Below are positions 27,121 to 36,000 of a stretch of DNA of 64,000 nt, piece after piece. Positions within the stretch are counted from its first letter, which is position 1, and every line of letters starts with the position of its first letter. The notes under the pieces are model-generated. The model saw only the letters and a program-made list of their open reading frames with translations. It ran no database searches and was not told the origin of the DNA. Source of the DNA: Warburgia ugandensis (Eukaryota > Streptophyta > Magnoliopsida > Canellales > Canellaceae); contig CP141132.1 of assembly GCA_035236585.1 (NCBI GenBank), forward strand, positions 42,659,880 to 42,723,879. Reading direction: 5' to 3'. Both the position numbers and the translations under genes were made by a program.

Positions 27121-28055
27121 AACATGACGCCCACCGGGCGAGAGCACCCATCATCAAATATAAAACACGGAAATCATATGTATATGCTAAAACTCAAGAG
27201 CACTTATAGCTTGAAATCCCCAAGACATGCCCCTCATCCTGGGGTTAGCCTATAAAACGACCAGCTAATAAGCCTCTATTCTCATTTCCATGTAATCCAT
27301 GCATTTTCTATATATATAATAAGAAATAAGTCTCTAATAAAGCATAACTAATTAACATCATGCTTGTAAAAGCATTTTAAAAAAGTTTATTCAGTAAAAG
27401 ATTTCATTTTGGAATAACCATCCTGTACTCAATGTCACGTGGAATACACGATAAATAATAATTGCAATTTAAAACACAATCACACATGATGCTATATTTA
27501 AATATGGTTTAAAAATCAAGGCAAAACATTAGTTGTCGTCACCTACCTCAGTGTGAGACCACTAGCTTGCTAATAACTCCCTTTAACTGGTATATTCACG
27601 TGCACCTATACATATCACATCACTATTTTAATATTTTTCTAAAGAAAAAGTGGTCATTTCTAAGTTTTTAAGTTAAAACTAGGTTCGCGTCGTCAATACA
27701 GTCACAACGCCTCTTTCGGATCGTGATTTGGACCTCTCTAGCTTCCAGAAATCAAGTTTTTGTGAAAACTACCCTCAATTGGGGCCTGCCGGACCACCAT
27801 AAGGTGGTTTATACCGGCGGCACCCTTTTCCTCCGGTTTATACCGGCTTATGCTGGCGCCACGAAGATGCAGACGCCGCACGGTACGCGCGCCGTTCATC
27901 TTCGGCACCGTGACGCCGTGCGTCACGGTCGCCAAGACGCGTCGCGTCCCGGCCCCACCGTGACCGCCAACCGGCTCCTTCCTGCACTAGCGCGGTGCCG
28001 CGCACGCATGCGATGACGACGTCATGTGACGTCGTCCTAAGTGCGTCCTGGCGTC
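27121..28055. other. LTR block missing from the other Tekay LTR, CpG-rich at 27780-28055
   Basis: About 0.93 kb present only in the left LTR; the right LTR jumps from CCCTCCTAACA to a short GGGCGCCGACG join near 34775-34795. The right third is strikingly GC- and CpG-rich against AT-rich surroundings, and contains the inverted repeat at 28015-28036. No protein match is evident in any frame. Confidence 0.8.
28015..28036. promoter_or_regulatory. Perfect 10-bp inverted repeat with two ACGT cores
   Basis: GACGACGTCA at 28015-28024 and its exact complement TGACGTCGTC at 28027-28036 are separated by TG. Each arm contains TGACGTC/GACGTCA, the core recognised by plant bZIP (TGA-type) factors. It lies in the CpG-rich block of the left LTR only. 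A regulatory role is inference; the symmetry is seen. Confidence 0.5.
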
Positions 28056-28642
28056 AGCGTCAGGGCACCGACGCCGGAGAAGACGACCGGATTCCAGTCG
28101 CCTCCGGCGGAGCTACAGAGCTCCGTTTTGCGTGATTTTTGTGCCATTTTCTTCAGAATTCTCTCTAGAATCCATTTATGCCCTCCTTTTGCACTGATTT
28201 TGCCAAAAACCATGGTTTTTAAATAATTTTTCCCAAGTTCCTAAAATCATCCATAGGTACTGGTTTTTGCATTTTCTAGAGAAATCCACCGTTGGATCAC
28301 TCCCAAATTTAAAGGGTTTGCTCTTGGGTCTCTTTGCACTAGTTGGATGGTGCGATTTCCAAACGGATGAGGTTTGATGCCTGAAATCACGCTCCAACAG
28401 TAGCGTGCACACAGGTTCCCAAGAAATCCTATTTTTCCTAATTTTTTTCATGCTTTTCTAATTAGTTTTCCTATTTAATAAATATGAAAAAATCGAGTTT
28501 AAGGCTTACCTTGCGCCTGGCCGAGGTTGCTCGTGTTGCCGGGGTTCCACCCGCCTGAAAAATGCAATCTTTCCAGGCTAGGGTTCTGCATAAAAACGCA
28601 GAGAAAATGCTCAAAGTGGAGCGTTTTGGCTCCTAGGGGAGC

Positions 28643-28654
28643 ATAGATATAGGG
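28643..28654 (-). promoter_or_regulatory. Candidate TATA box of the Tekay 3' LTR
   Basis: Minus-strand CCCTATATCT, about 345 bp into the LTR and conserved at the same place in the other LTR (35369-35380). It lies just downstream of the hairpin cluster at 28667-28740. It is the best TATA-like site I see; the transcription start is not proven. Confidence 0.45.
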
Positions 28655-28666
28655 TTTAGAGTCCTA

Positions 28667-28740
28667 GGGGAAGAGAAACTCTTCCCCACACGTCTCTTTC
28701 CACATCTCTCCGGCGATTTCGCCGGACTGGTAGAGATGTG
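28667..28740. promoter_or_regulatory. Cluster of perfect inverted repeats upstream of the LTR TATA site
   Basis: Three symmetrical units stand side by side. 28667-28675 pairs with 28679-28687 (9-bp arms GGGGAAGAG / CTCTTCCCC, loop AAA). 28710-28716 pairs with 28719-28725 (CCGGCGA / TCGCCGG, loop TT). The latter is enclosed by CACATCTCT at 28701-28709 pairing with AGAGATGTG near 28732-28740. The first hairpin is intact in the right LTR (35393-35413); the others are partly decayed there. Confidence 0.6.
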
Positions 28741-28996
28741 TGGAAGACAGGGGTGCCGTTATCAATTTGGACCCCTGTACAACACGTTTCTGTCAAAAGA
28801 CTAATTTGCCCCTACAACTTCGACGGCTCATAACTCCCTCATTTGAGCTCCGTTTTTCGCGTTCTTGGTGGCGTTGGACTCGTATCGACGAGAAATTTCT
28901 AATTATTATGTTTTCAGGAAAAATTTCCATCTATAGATTTTTATTTTTATTTATTTAAAAATTTCCTATTTTATCCTAAAAATTAAGGATATTACA

Positions 28997-29010
28997 TCCT
29001 TCCCTCCTTA
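28997..29010 (-). other. Polypurine tract of the Tekay element
   Basis: Minus-strand TAAGGAGGGAAGGA directly abuts the TG start of the 3' LTR, the position and composition expected for the plus-strand primer of an LTR retrotransposon. Confidence 0.9.
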
Positions 29011-29013
29011 TAA

Positions 29014-29033
29014 AAATTTCGTCCTCGAAATTT
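29014..29033. other. 8-bp hairpin beside the polypurine tract
   Basis: AAATTTCG at 29014-29021 and CGAAATTT at 29026-29033 flank the loop TCCT. The same hairpin occurs beside the polypurine tract of LARD-like element C (62832-62849) and, in decayed form, of element A near 38470-38490. I recall similar GAGGACGAAATT text beside this tract in other plant gypsy elements. Confidence 0.7.
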
Positions 29034-29045
29034 AGCTACATACCT

Positions 29046-29306
29046 CTATGTAAATAACTCTGGATGGATCTTTCGCATCTCCTCCTTAGTCTCCCAGGTG
29101 GCCTCCTGTATTGAATGATGCTGCCAAAGGACTTTGACCAAGGCAATGGTCTTATTCCTTAACTCCTTGACTCTTGTATCTCGGACGCGCACTGGTCTCT
29201 CCTCAAATTTCATGTCAGATTGTAGCTCTCCTAGGATCTGCTCCAATACGTGTGAGGGATCTGGCACATATTTCCTCAGCATAGACACGTTAAAGATGTC
29301 ATGCAC
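29046..29306 (-). pseudogene. Integrase tail and chromodomain
   Basis: 86-codon open piece in frame with the integrase. It begins HDIFNVSMLRKYVPDPSH, the end of the gypsy integrase module. It ends with a chromodomain-like segment (about residues 40-85) including VKVLWQHH and EATWETKEEM, finishing HPELFT before TAG at 29046. Tekay/Del chromodomains of this type lack some of the classical aromatic-cage residues and are thought to steer insertion to heterochromatin. This fits the location, although this copy inserted into a retroelement LTR rather than directly into satellite. Confidence 0.9.
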
Positions 29307-29315
29307 ATTTGCTAG

Positions 29316-30489
29316 CTATGGTGGTAAGGCTAGCGGATATGCCACAGCTCCAACTCTGCGTAAGATCTCGAAAGGTCCAATATACCTGGGGCTAAGCTTC
29401 CCTTTATTTCCAAACCTCAACACCCCTTTCATGGGAGAAACCTTCAGGAATACATGCTCACCCTCAGAGAACTCTAAGTCCTTTCGCCCCTTTCGCCTCT
29501 TGTCTGCATAACTTTTCTGTCGACTGTGAGCTGTCAGTAACCTCTTCCGAATGAGTTGGACTTTTCCTGCACATTCCTCCACTAACTCAGATTTCACAAC
29601 GCGCCTTTCTCCTACATCACTCCAACATAAAGGTGACCGACAAGGTCTGCCATAAAGTGCCTCATATGGAGCCATGCCAATACTAGCATGATGACTATTA
29701 TTATAAGCAAATTCCACCAAAGGTAAATGATCTTCCCAGCTACCCTTCCAATCCATAACACAGGCTCATAGCATATCCTCAATAGTCTGGATGGTCCTCT
29801 CGCTCTGTCTGTCTGTCTGAGGATGGAATGCTATGCGAAATTTCAGTCTCGACCCTAATGCCTCTTGCACGCTCTTCTAGTATTTTGAGGTAAATCGCGT
29901 ATCTTGATCCGATATAATTGTCAAGGGAACGCCATGTAGACTGACAATCTCATTAACGTATAATTTCGCTAAGCTATCCCCGGTCTAATTTTTTCTGATA
30001 GGAAGGAAATGAGCAGACTTGGTCAACCTGTCCACAACGACCCATATCATGTCGTGGCCGCTAGCGGTCCTCGGAAGACCTAGAACGAAGTCCATGGTAA
30101 TATGGTCCCACTTCCACTCTAGAAGGTCCAGTGTCTGAAGTAGTCCTGATGGACGCTGATGCTCAGCCTTGACCTGCTGACAGGTCAAACATCGTGCAAC
30201 ACACTCTCCAACATCCTTTTTCATACCATTCCACCAGAAATGCCTCTTGAGATCCTGATACATCTTCGTACCCCAAGGATGAATTGTATAAGGGGACTGG
30301 TGTGCTTCTTGAAGTAAATCACGCTTCAATTCGTCATCTGCTGGTACTACCAACCTTCCCTTAAATCTAACCCCTCCATCTGGTCCCCTCAAAAAATCTG
30401 TCTTATCTGTCAAATCCTGTGTTTCCTTGTCTTTGCCCTGTGCCTCTAAGGTCCTATCAAAGAACTTAGACCGAGTCGTCAAATTGGCA
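29316..30489 (-). pseudogene. Integrase region
   Basis: The HHCC zinc domain is in residues 298-338 of the open stretch ending at 29985 (His298, His305, Cys335, Cys338); the usual HPG is HPW here. The core Asp residues are in [10 protein letters not shown] (30090-30092) and SDQDTRF (29907-29909). The Glu is in SERT (29799-29801), 35 residues after the second Asp, so the DD35E triad is readable. In-frame stops at 29985, 29877 and 29766 break the core. The C-terminal piece 29316-29756 (146 residues) contains NNSHHASIGMAPYEALYGR and the GPFEILRRVG module, ending in TAG at 29316. Confidence 0.93.
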
Positions 30490-31193
30490 ATCATCATACC
30501 CGCCTTCCTACTCAGGGCATCTGCAACGACATTAGCCTTCCCAGGATGGTACTGTATGGTGAAGTCAAAGTCCTTGAGATACTCCATCCATTTGCGCTGC
30601 CTCATATTCAATTCACTCTGAGTAAAGAAGTACTTGAGGCTCTTATCATCAGTGAATACCTCAAATCTCTCACCATAAAGATAATGTCTCCAGGACTTCA
30701 ACACAAATACCACGGCTGCTAATTCCAAGTCATGTGTTGGGTAATTTACCTCATGTGTCTTCAGCTGTCTAGACGCATAGGCAATTACCTTCCCATGTTG
30801 CATCAACACTGCTCCTAATCCCTTGCCAGAGGTGTCACAATAAACTACATAACCGCCTGCACCAGATGGTAAGGTCAATACCGGAGCAGTAGTAAGTCTC
30901 CTCTTGAGCTCTTGGAAGCTCTCCTCGCAAGCCTCGGTCCATACAAATTGAGTGTCTTTCCTGGGCAGGGTGGTCAATGGTAACGCTATCTTAGAGAATC
31001 CCTCTATGAAGTGACGATAATACCCTGCCAAACCGAGAAAACTGCATATCTCAGTCACTGTCTTGGGCCTCTCCCAGTGTAGTACTGCCTCTACCTTTGT
31101 TGAATCCACAGCCACTCCATCTTTAGATATGACGTCGCCTAAGAAATGCACCTGGTTTAGCCAAAAATCACACTTACTGAACTTGGCATACAA
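30490..31193 (-). pseudogene. RT connection and RNase H region
   Basis: First part of a 402-codon open stretch (29985-31193). It starts with the RT thumb/connection segment [11 protein letters not shown], then [12 protein letters not shown]. RNase H follows, with Asp at residue 120 (YCDTSGKG, 30834-30836), Glu157 in DLELAAV, Asp182 in TDDKSL (the family usually has TDHKSL) and Asp225 in VADALSRK. RNase H removes the RNA strand during reverse transcription. The true codon at 31191-31193 is TTG, so this is not a translation start; the upstream frame is closed by TGA at 31200. Confidence 0.92.
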
Positions 31194-31202
31194 CTGATGT
31201 CA

Positions 31203-31882
31203 ACGAAGTGTGTCCAATACCGTGTGGAGATGCTCTCTATGTGTCTCATGACTAGGCGAATAAATCAAGATGTCATCCACAAATACAATCACAAACTTAT
31301 CCAAATAAGCTCGAAAGACACGGTTCATTAGATCCATGAACACTGCAGGTCATTCGTCAATCCAAACGGCATCACTAGGAACTCATAATGACCATAACGA
31401 CTCCTAAAGGTAGTCTTCGAGATATCTTCTTCTCTAACCCTCAGTTGATGATACCTTGACCTCAGATCTATCTTGGAGAACACTTGTGCCGATTGGAGCT
31501 AATCAAATAAATCATCTATGCGTCGCAAAGGGTATCGGTTCTTTATAGTAACACCATTCAACAACCGATAGTCAATGCATAGTCTCAGTGATCCATCCTT
31601 TTTCTTCACGAAAAGGACTGGTGCTCCCCATGGTGATCCACTCGGCCTGATGAAACCCTTATCCAATAACTCTTGCAATTGTACCTGAAGTTCTCTCAAC
31701 TCTGCTGGAGCCATCCTGTATGGTGCCTTAGAGATAGGCGATGTACCCGGCACCAAGTCAATGGTGAAGTCAATCTCCCTACTTGGCGGCAATCCTGGTA
31801 ATTCCTCAGGAAATACATCAGCAAAATCACGGACAACATCAATCTCGTCAAGCTGTGGCTGCTCCTTTTCCTCAACAGTCAC
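31203..31882 (-). pseudogene. Reverse transcriptase region
   Basis: 31499-31882 is open (127 residues) and includes the polymerase entry motif PYRMAPAEL and the fingers segment [19 protein letters not shown] at 31499 comes just before motif A (catalytic Asp in FSKIDL at 31466-31468). A one-base loss near 31349, just after the MPFGLTN motif, shifts the reading frame. The shifted frame holds the active-site FVDD (two Asp codons at 31272-31277), a variant of the usual YVDD, and then reaches TGA at 31200. All catalytic carboxylates can still be read. Confidence 0.93.
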
Positions 31883-31918
31883 ATATGCGAGGAATGTGTT
31901 ACACCCTCGTGCATAAAA

Positions 31919-32419
31919 TCATGCCGCCTTCATAGCAGAAATGATGCATGTACCTGTCTGATCTTTCCTACCCTGGAACACTATTTCTGGTTGCCCAGGT
32001 ATAAGAAAAGTGACTCGCTTCTTTTGGCAGTCTACCATAGCCCCATAGTTGGCTAACCAATCCATCCTAAGAATAACATCGTAGTCTACCATGTCTAGTA
32101 AGATGAAGTCTGTGTCCATACTCACGCCTGATATCTCTATAGGTATATCTCTAAGATATTCTGTAGTCTCTACTGTCTCTCCCACAGGTGTCATAATATC
32201 TAATCCAAATGCTAGTTTGTGTACACATACATCAAGGCAAGATGCAAAAATACATGATATAAAAGAATGTGTAGACCCTGTGTCAAAAAGAACTTTGGCA
32301 TGTCTATCTGAGACTGGAAGAGTACCTTCTACGACCTGGTGTGATGCCTGTGCATGTCCTGACGAGATGGAAAATACTCGCCCCTGGCTACGTGGCGCGT
32401 TAGCTACCTCTGCTCCCAT
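31919..32419 (-). pseudogene. Retropepsin-like aspartic protease region
   Basis: Open stretch of 166 residues in the gag frame. The catalytic Asp is in LFDTGSTHSF (Asp at 32282-32284), followed by the hydrophobic DYDVILRMDWLANY segment typical of Ty3/gypsy proteases; these cut the polyprotein. It ends in TGA at 31919-31921, after which the same frame continues towards RT. The first 30 residues are the linker after the gag knuckle. Confidence 0.9.
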
Positions 32420-32439
32420 CTCGGTCTGCCTCTCTCTCT

Positions 32440-33547
32440 GTCCCTTAGGACAGTCCTTAATGAAATGGCCAACATCTCCACAGTTGAAACACCTGTATGG
32501 CTATCTCTGGTAAGGTGTATAGGGCTATCTCTGTGGTTGGGGCTGCCTCTGCTGCTGTGGTTGGTCGAATCTATTGCACCCTCACCCAGGGTGCCAACCC
32601 TTGCACCTATCACATCTCTTCCTCTGAGTGTCTCTCTTAAATTTGTCCTGTGGTGGATGACCTGATGCCCCATGTGTCTGCATAGCACCAAACGGCCGCT
32701 TGCCCTTAAAGGGCTGGAACGCACTCCCTCTAGTCCTGAGAGAATTCTTCTCATGCATGGACGCCATATCAGTAGCATCTCACACCGAAGTGGGTCGTGA
32801 AGAAATCACTCGATCTCTCAGCCAAGGAGTCAACCCATCCACAAAACTGTCAGTTGCCTCTGTGTTTGAGACCAGTGCATGAGGTGCAAATCTCCTTAGT
32901 CATGTAAATCGGTTCAGGTACTACTGAACCATCATATCTCTCTGCTCCAGGGTGGCAAACTCCTTCTTCATGGACTGCAATGCATGAGGTGGAAAATACT
33001 GAGTGTCAAAAGCCTGTTTAAAGGCTGCCCATGTCATTGTCTCAGTCGGATTTGGTCGGGTGAGTGTGAAAGTCTGCCACCAAAAGCCGGCCTCACCTTT
33101 CAGTAGGTAGGAGGCTACTCTAACTTGATCATCTGCTGAGATCTTCATAGCGTCGAATGTCCTCTCCGCCTCGAATAACCATCGCTCGGCCTCCTCCGTG
33201 TTTCCATCGCCATAAAAGGGTGTCACCATCTTTTGAAACCTCTCTAGTAATTTGTCAGTCTTCTTAGAGTCACTCGTAGCATCGCCCTTCGTGGCTCTAG
33301 GTACTGGTGGTTCCTGCACTAGTTGTGAGGACTGAAATGATGAAACCACTGGCGCCACTTGAAGTGGTGGAATAGGTCTAGGGTTTGCAGCGTCAACAGC
33401 TGTCCTAACCTGCTGCTGGATAAGTGGTACGAGTCCTGACATTAATCAATTCAATAACTCGGCATCTCAGTCCCCTTGATCAGAGGACTCAGCAGGTGGA
33501 GCCACGGGTGTAGCAGGGGTAGACCTTGTCCTTCTTCGAGGAGCCAT
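32440..33547 (-). pseudogene. gag region with CCHC zinc knuckle
   Basis: Gag forms the cytoplasmic virus-like particle and binds the element RNA. The longest open piece is 32921-33442 (173 residues), with the retrotransposon-gag core around YGDGNTEEAERWLFEAE and a following AFKQAFDTQYFP. A basic start (MAPRRRTR) lies upstream at 33547 behind two in-frame stops (33467, 33446). Downstream, the frame continues through stops at 32921, 32900, 32780, 32582, 32525 and 32501 into the knuckle CFNCGDVGHFIKDC at 32450-32491, whose Cys-Cys-His-Cys ligands are intact. A Gln/Arg/Pro-rich linker precedes the knuckle. Confidence 0.9.
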
Positions 33548-33672
33548 CTGTCAAAAGTTTTAAATGTCACTAAGTGTAAGTTCCTCTCTCATAGTTTCTC
33601 TCTCTACAACTATTATAGACTATTACTCACATATAAATGGACATTTACAAGGATTATGATGGACTCGACTGG
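33548..33672 (-). other. Untranslated leader between primer site and gag
   Basis: A 125-bp stretch with no reading frame, between the primer-binding site and the presumed gag ATG at 33547. It may contain packaging signals, but I see no specific motif. Confidence 0.6.
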
Positions 33673-33684
33673 GCTCTGATACCA
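33673..33684 (-). other. Primer-binding site, initiator Met tRNA
   Basis: Minus-strand TGGTATCAGAGC is the complement of the 3' end of plant initiator-Met tRNA, the usual minus-strand primer of these elements. It starts 4 bp inside the 5' LTR. Confidence 0.93.
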
Positions 33685-33688
33685 ACTT

Positions 33689-35710
33689 TGTAACGCCGCG
33701 GATTTTTAAGACTTTTTTTCTTTTTTTTTAATAAGAGCATTTAGGATCCCATGAGAAAAGATTTATTTAACATTTTACTAAACCTATCTTAAAAACTCCG
33801 GGTGTTAGTTTTCCTTTCTCAAAATGGCGTACATGTAATTTAAACATAAATAAATAATTCGCGTATAAATCAACGTCAAATAAATAGGCGCCTTTATTTT
33901 AATTCAAATAAATGTCCAAAACACAATAATAATATGGCCCAGGGTCTATCCATCATAACATCCCATATAAATGTCCAACATATGTCCAAACATCCAATTC
34001 ACATCCAAATATAAAGTATGCAGTCCATAATAAAATTCAAATGATAATCCTCTCTAATGACTCACATTACTGTCTAAAACTATAGGGAAAACTAGTCTTC
34101 AGCAGCTCTCAAGGTTTATCAACCGCTTTTCCTTTCCTAGTGTTGCACTCGAGATCTAAGGCATTGCAAAACAAAGCAATGCCTCAGCAAGCTATCGCTT
34201 GTGTAGGTACATAGACAATTAATGTAATAAATGAAAGAAATAATGAACAGCACTGATGAAAAGTCTAACATTTATGAAAATAGTGATATCATAATGCCAT
34301 GTTCAAATAAATGCCAATTTATTCCATATGCTAAAACATGCAATCATAGAGTTAAAACATGACATGAATCAATAAAATGGAGCATACAACAAGAATAAGG
34401 GCACCCTAAGGTAATGGGTCCCACCACATCGCACTAACATCCCTGATCAGGAGTACACGTAGTCAACCTCTGAGTGTCGTCACACCCAGGCATACCATCC
34501 ATAACCATGCTCATCATACATGCACACATAATAAGAATATGGGTCATCATGCTGCAGTGGCAACCCTCCATGGGTATCAACCACCGCCGCTCTCCGTCGA
34601 CACCATAACGGGAGACTTAGCGTCTGTCCCCATGGAAAGGCTCAGACCAATAGTGTGGACTATCCATGTTACCAAACCCCTACCGAATGCCATCTATGGG
34701 CAGGTGTCTATCATATCACAAAATCATCACATCATAATCTCGGAAGGTGGGTGGCCGGCCCTATCCCTCCTAACAGGGCGCCGACGCCGTTGACGACGCC
34801 AGAGAAGACCACTGGATTCCGGTCACCTCTAGCGGAGCTACAGAGCTCCGTTTTGCATGATTTTTGTGCCATTTTCTTCATAATTCTCTCTAGAATCCAT
34901 TTATGCCCTCTTTTTGCACTGATTTTTCCAAAAACCATGGTTTTTAAATGATTTTTCCCAAGTTCCTAAAATCATCCCTAGGTACTGGTTTTTGCATTTT
35001 GTGGAGAAATCCACCGTTGGATCACTCCCACATTTAAAGGGTTTGCTCTTGGGTCTCTTGTGCACTAGTTGGACTATGCGATTTCCAAATGGATAAGGTT
35101 TGATCCGTGAAATCACGCTCCAAAAGTAGCGTGCACACAGGTTCCCAGGAAATCCTATTTTTCCTAATTTTTTTCATGCTTTTCTAATTAGTTTTTCTAT
35201 TTAATAAATACGGAAAAATAGAGTTTAAGGCTTACCCTGCGCCTGGCCGAGGTTGCTCGTGTTGCTGGGGTTCCACCCGCCTGAAAAATGCAATCTTTCC
35301 AAGCTAGGGTTCTGCGTAAAAACTCAGAGAAAACGCTCAAAGTGGAGCGTTTTGGCTCCTAGGGGAGCATAGATATAGGGTTTAGAGTCCTAGGGGAAGA
35401 GAAACTCTTCCCCTCACATCTCTCCAGCGATTTCGTCGGATGGGTAGAGACGTGTGGAAGACAGGGGTGCCGTTATCAATTTGGACCCCTATGTAACACG
35501 TTTCTATCAAAAGACCAATTTGCCCTTACAACTTCGACGGCTCATAACTCCCTCGTTTGTGCTCCGTTTTTCGTGTTCTTAGTGGCGTTGGACTCGTATC
35601 AACGAGCACTTTCTAATTCTTATGTTTTTAGGACAAATTTCCATCTATAGATTTTTATTTTTATTTATTTAAAAATTTCCTATTTTATCCTAAAAATTAA
35701 GGATATTACA
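33689..35710 (-). repeat. Tekay element 5' LTR (right, 2022 bp, internally deleted)
   Basis: Starts TGTAACGCC and ends GGATATTACA. Relative to the left LTR it lacks about 0.93 kb at 34775-34795. By eye, the part left of the deletion differs from the other LTR at roughly 15-20 sites in about 1080 bp. The part to the right (U3) differs at about 50 sites in about 920 bp. A TATA-like site is at 35369-35380 and an intact GGGGAAGAG hairpin at 35393-35413. Confidence 0.94.
35369..35380 (-). promoter_or_regulatory. Candidate TATA box of the Tekay 5' LTR
   Basis: Minus-strand CCCTATATCT, the counterpart of 28643-28654. It would drive the genomic RNA of this element towards lower coordinates. Preserved in both LTRs. 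Confidence 0.45.
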
Positions 35711-35715
35711 CTTGA
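35711..35715. repeat. Target-site duplication CTTGA of the Tekay element (right)
   Basis: Matches 26037-26041; after it the host LTR text resumes with TCTTTCATAGATCC. Confidence 0.95.
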
Positions 35716-36000
35716 TCTTTCATAGATCCATTGATTGACAATCTACACATGTTGATAAAGATCAAGGTCCTACATCTTCAATCATCTAGTTCTTCTTTGA
35801 TCTAAGTTCAGTTATTGGATCATCCCTATGGAGGATGATCTTGGTTTTCTTCCTTGAATCATCTTTGATCAAAGGTTTGGATTATCTAATCTAATGAATT
35901 ATAACAAGTATACTAATAAACATGCATACTAAGTACAATATAGTGTTCTTCTTCTTATTGTTCTTGATCATCTAAGATCTAATGGATCTTGTTTGATCAT
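35716..36000. repeat. GATC-dense inverted-repeat segment of the LARD LTR (copy in A-left)
   Basis: Part of the subtype-2 LTR. It contains many GATC tetramers and an imperfect hairpin (AAGATC / GATCTT around 35970-35985). The equivalent segments are 43628-43930, 52640-52930 and 59760-60060, described at element C. Confidence 0.6.

Larger units (their letters stand above)
26042..28996 (-). repeat. Tekay element 3' LTR (left, 2955 bp)
   Basis: TGTAACGCC at the left and GGATATTACA at the right. Compared with the right LTR it keeps an extra block at about 27121-28055 that is CpG-rich towards its right end. In transcription order (right to left) it carries U3 with inverted repeats at 28667-28740, a TATA-like site at 28643-28654, then the CpG-rich block, then AT-rich R/U5. 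Small ORFs inside it (such as 26888-27127) are repeated in the other LTR and match no protein I recognise. Confidence 0.94.
29046..33547 (-). pseudogene. Broken gag-pol polyprotein gene of the Tekay element
   Basis: One minus-strand frame runs from a likely ATG at 33545-33547 (MAPRRRTRS..., 141 bp after the LTR) to TAG at 29046-29048. I found in-frame stops at 33467, 33446, 32921, 32900, 32780, 32582, 32525, 32501, 31919, 31499, 31200, 29985, 29877, 29766 and 29316, plus a one-base loss near 31349 that shifts the frame. Domain order is gag, CCHC knuckle, protease, RT, RNase H, integrase, chromodomain. Many stops are TGA or TAG in positions compatible with C-to-T or G-to-A change at CGA, CAG or TGG codons, as expected for methylated DNA. 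The family normally makes one polyprotein of roughly 1500 residues; this copy cannot. Confidence 0.95.
26042..35710 (-). mobile_element. Ty3/gypsy chromovirus, Tekay/Del type, defective full-length copy
   Basis: A 9669-bp element with TG..CA LTRs of 2955 bp (left) and 2022 bp (right), 5-bp target duplications (CTTGA), a primer site next to the right LTR, a polypurine tract next to the left LTR, and a gag-protease-RT-RNase H-integrase-chromodomain order on the minus strand. Protease before RT and integrase after RNase H define Ty3/gypsy. The C-terminal chromodomain-like segment with EATWE, and the initiator-Met primer site, point to the Tekay (Del) lineage of plant chromoviruses. The coding region is destroyed by stops and a frameshift, so this copy cannot act on its own. 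Confidence 0.95.

Noticed and set aside
26888-27127. 79-84-codon ORF present in both Tekay LTRs (also 34539-34793)
   Set aside because: It lies in the R/U5 region antisense to the element; it is duplicated because LTRs are duplicated, and one copy ends at the deletion.
29134-29511. 125-codon plus-strand ORF, and others opposite gag-pol (30427, 32091, 32465, 32700)
   Set aside because: Shadows of the minus-strand polyprotein gene; their translations match nothing.
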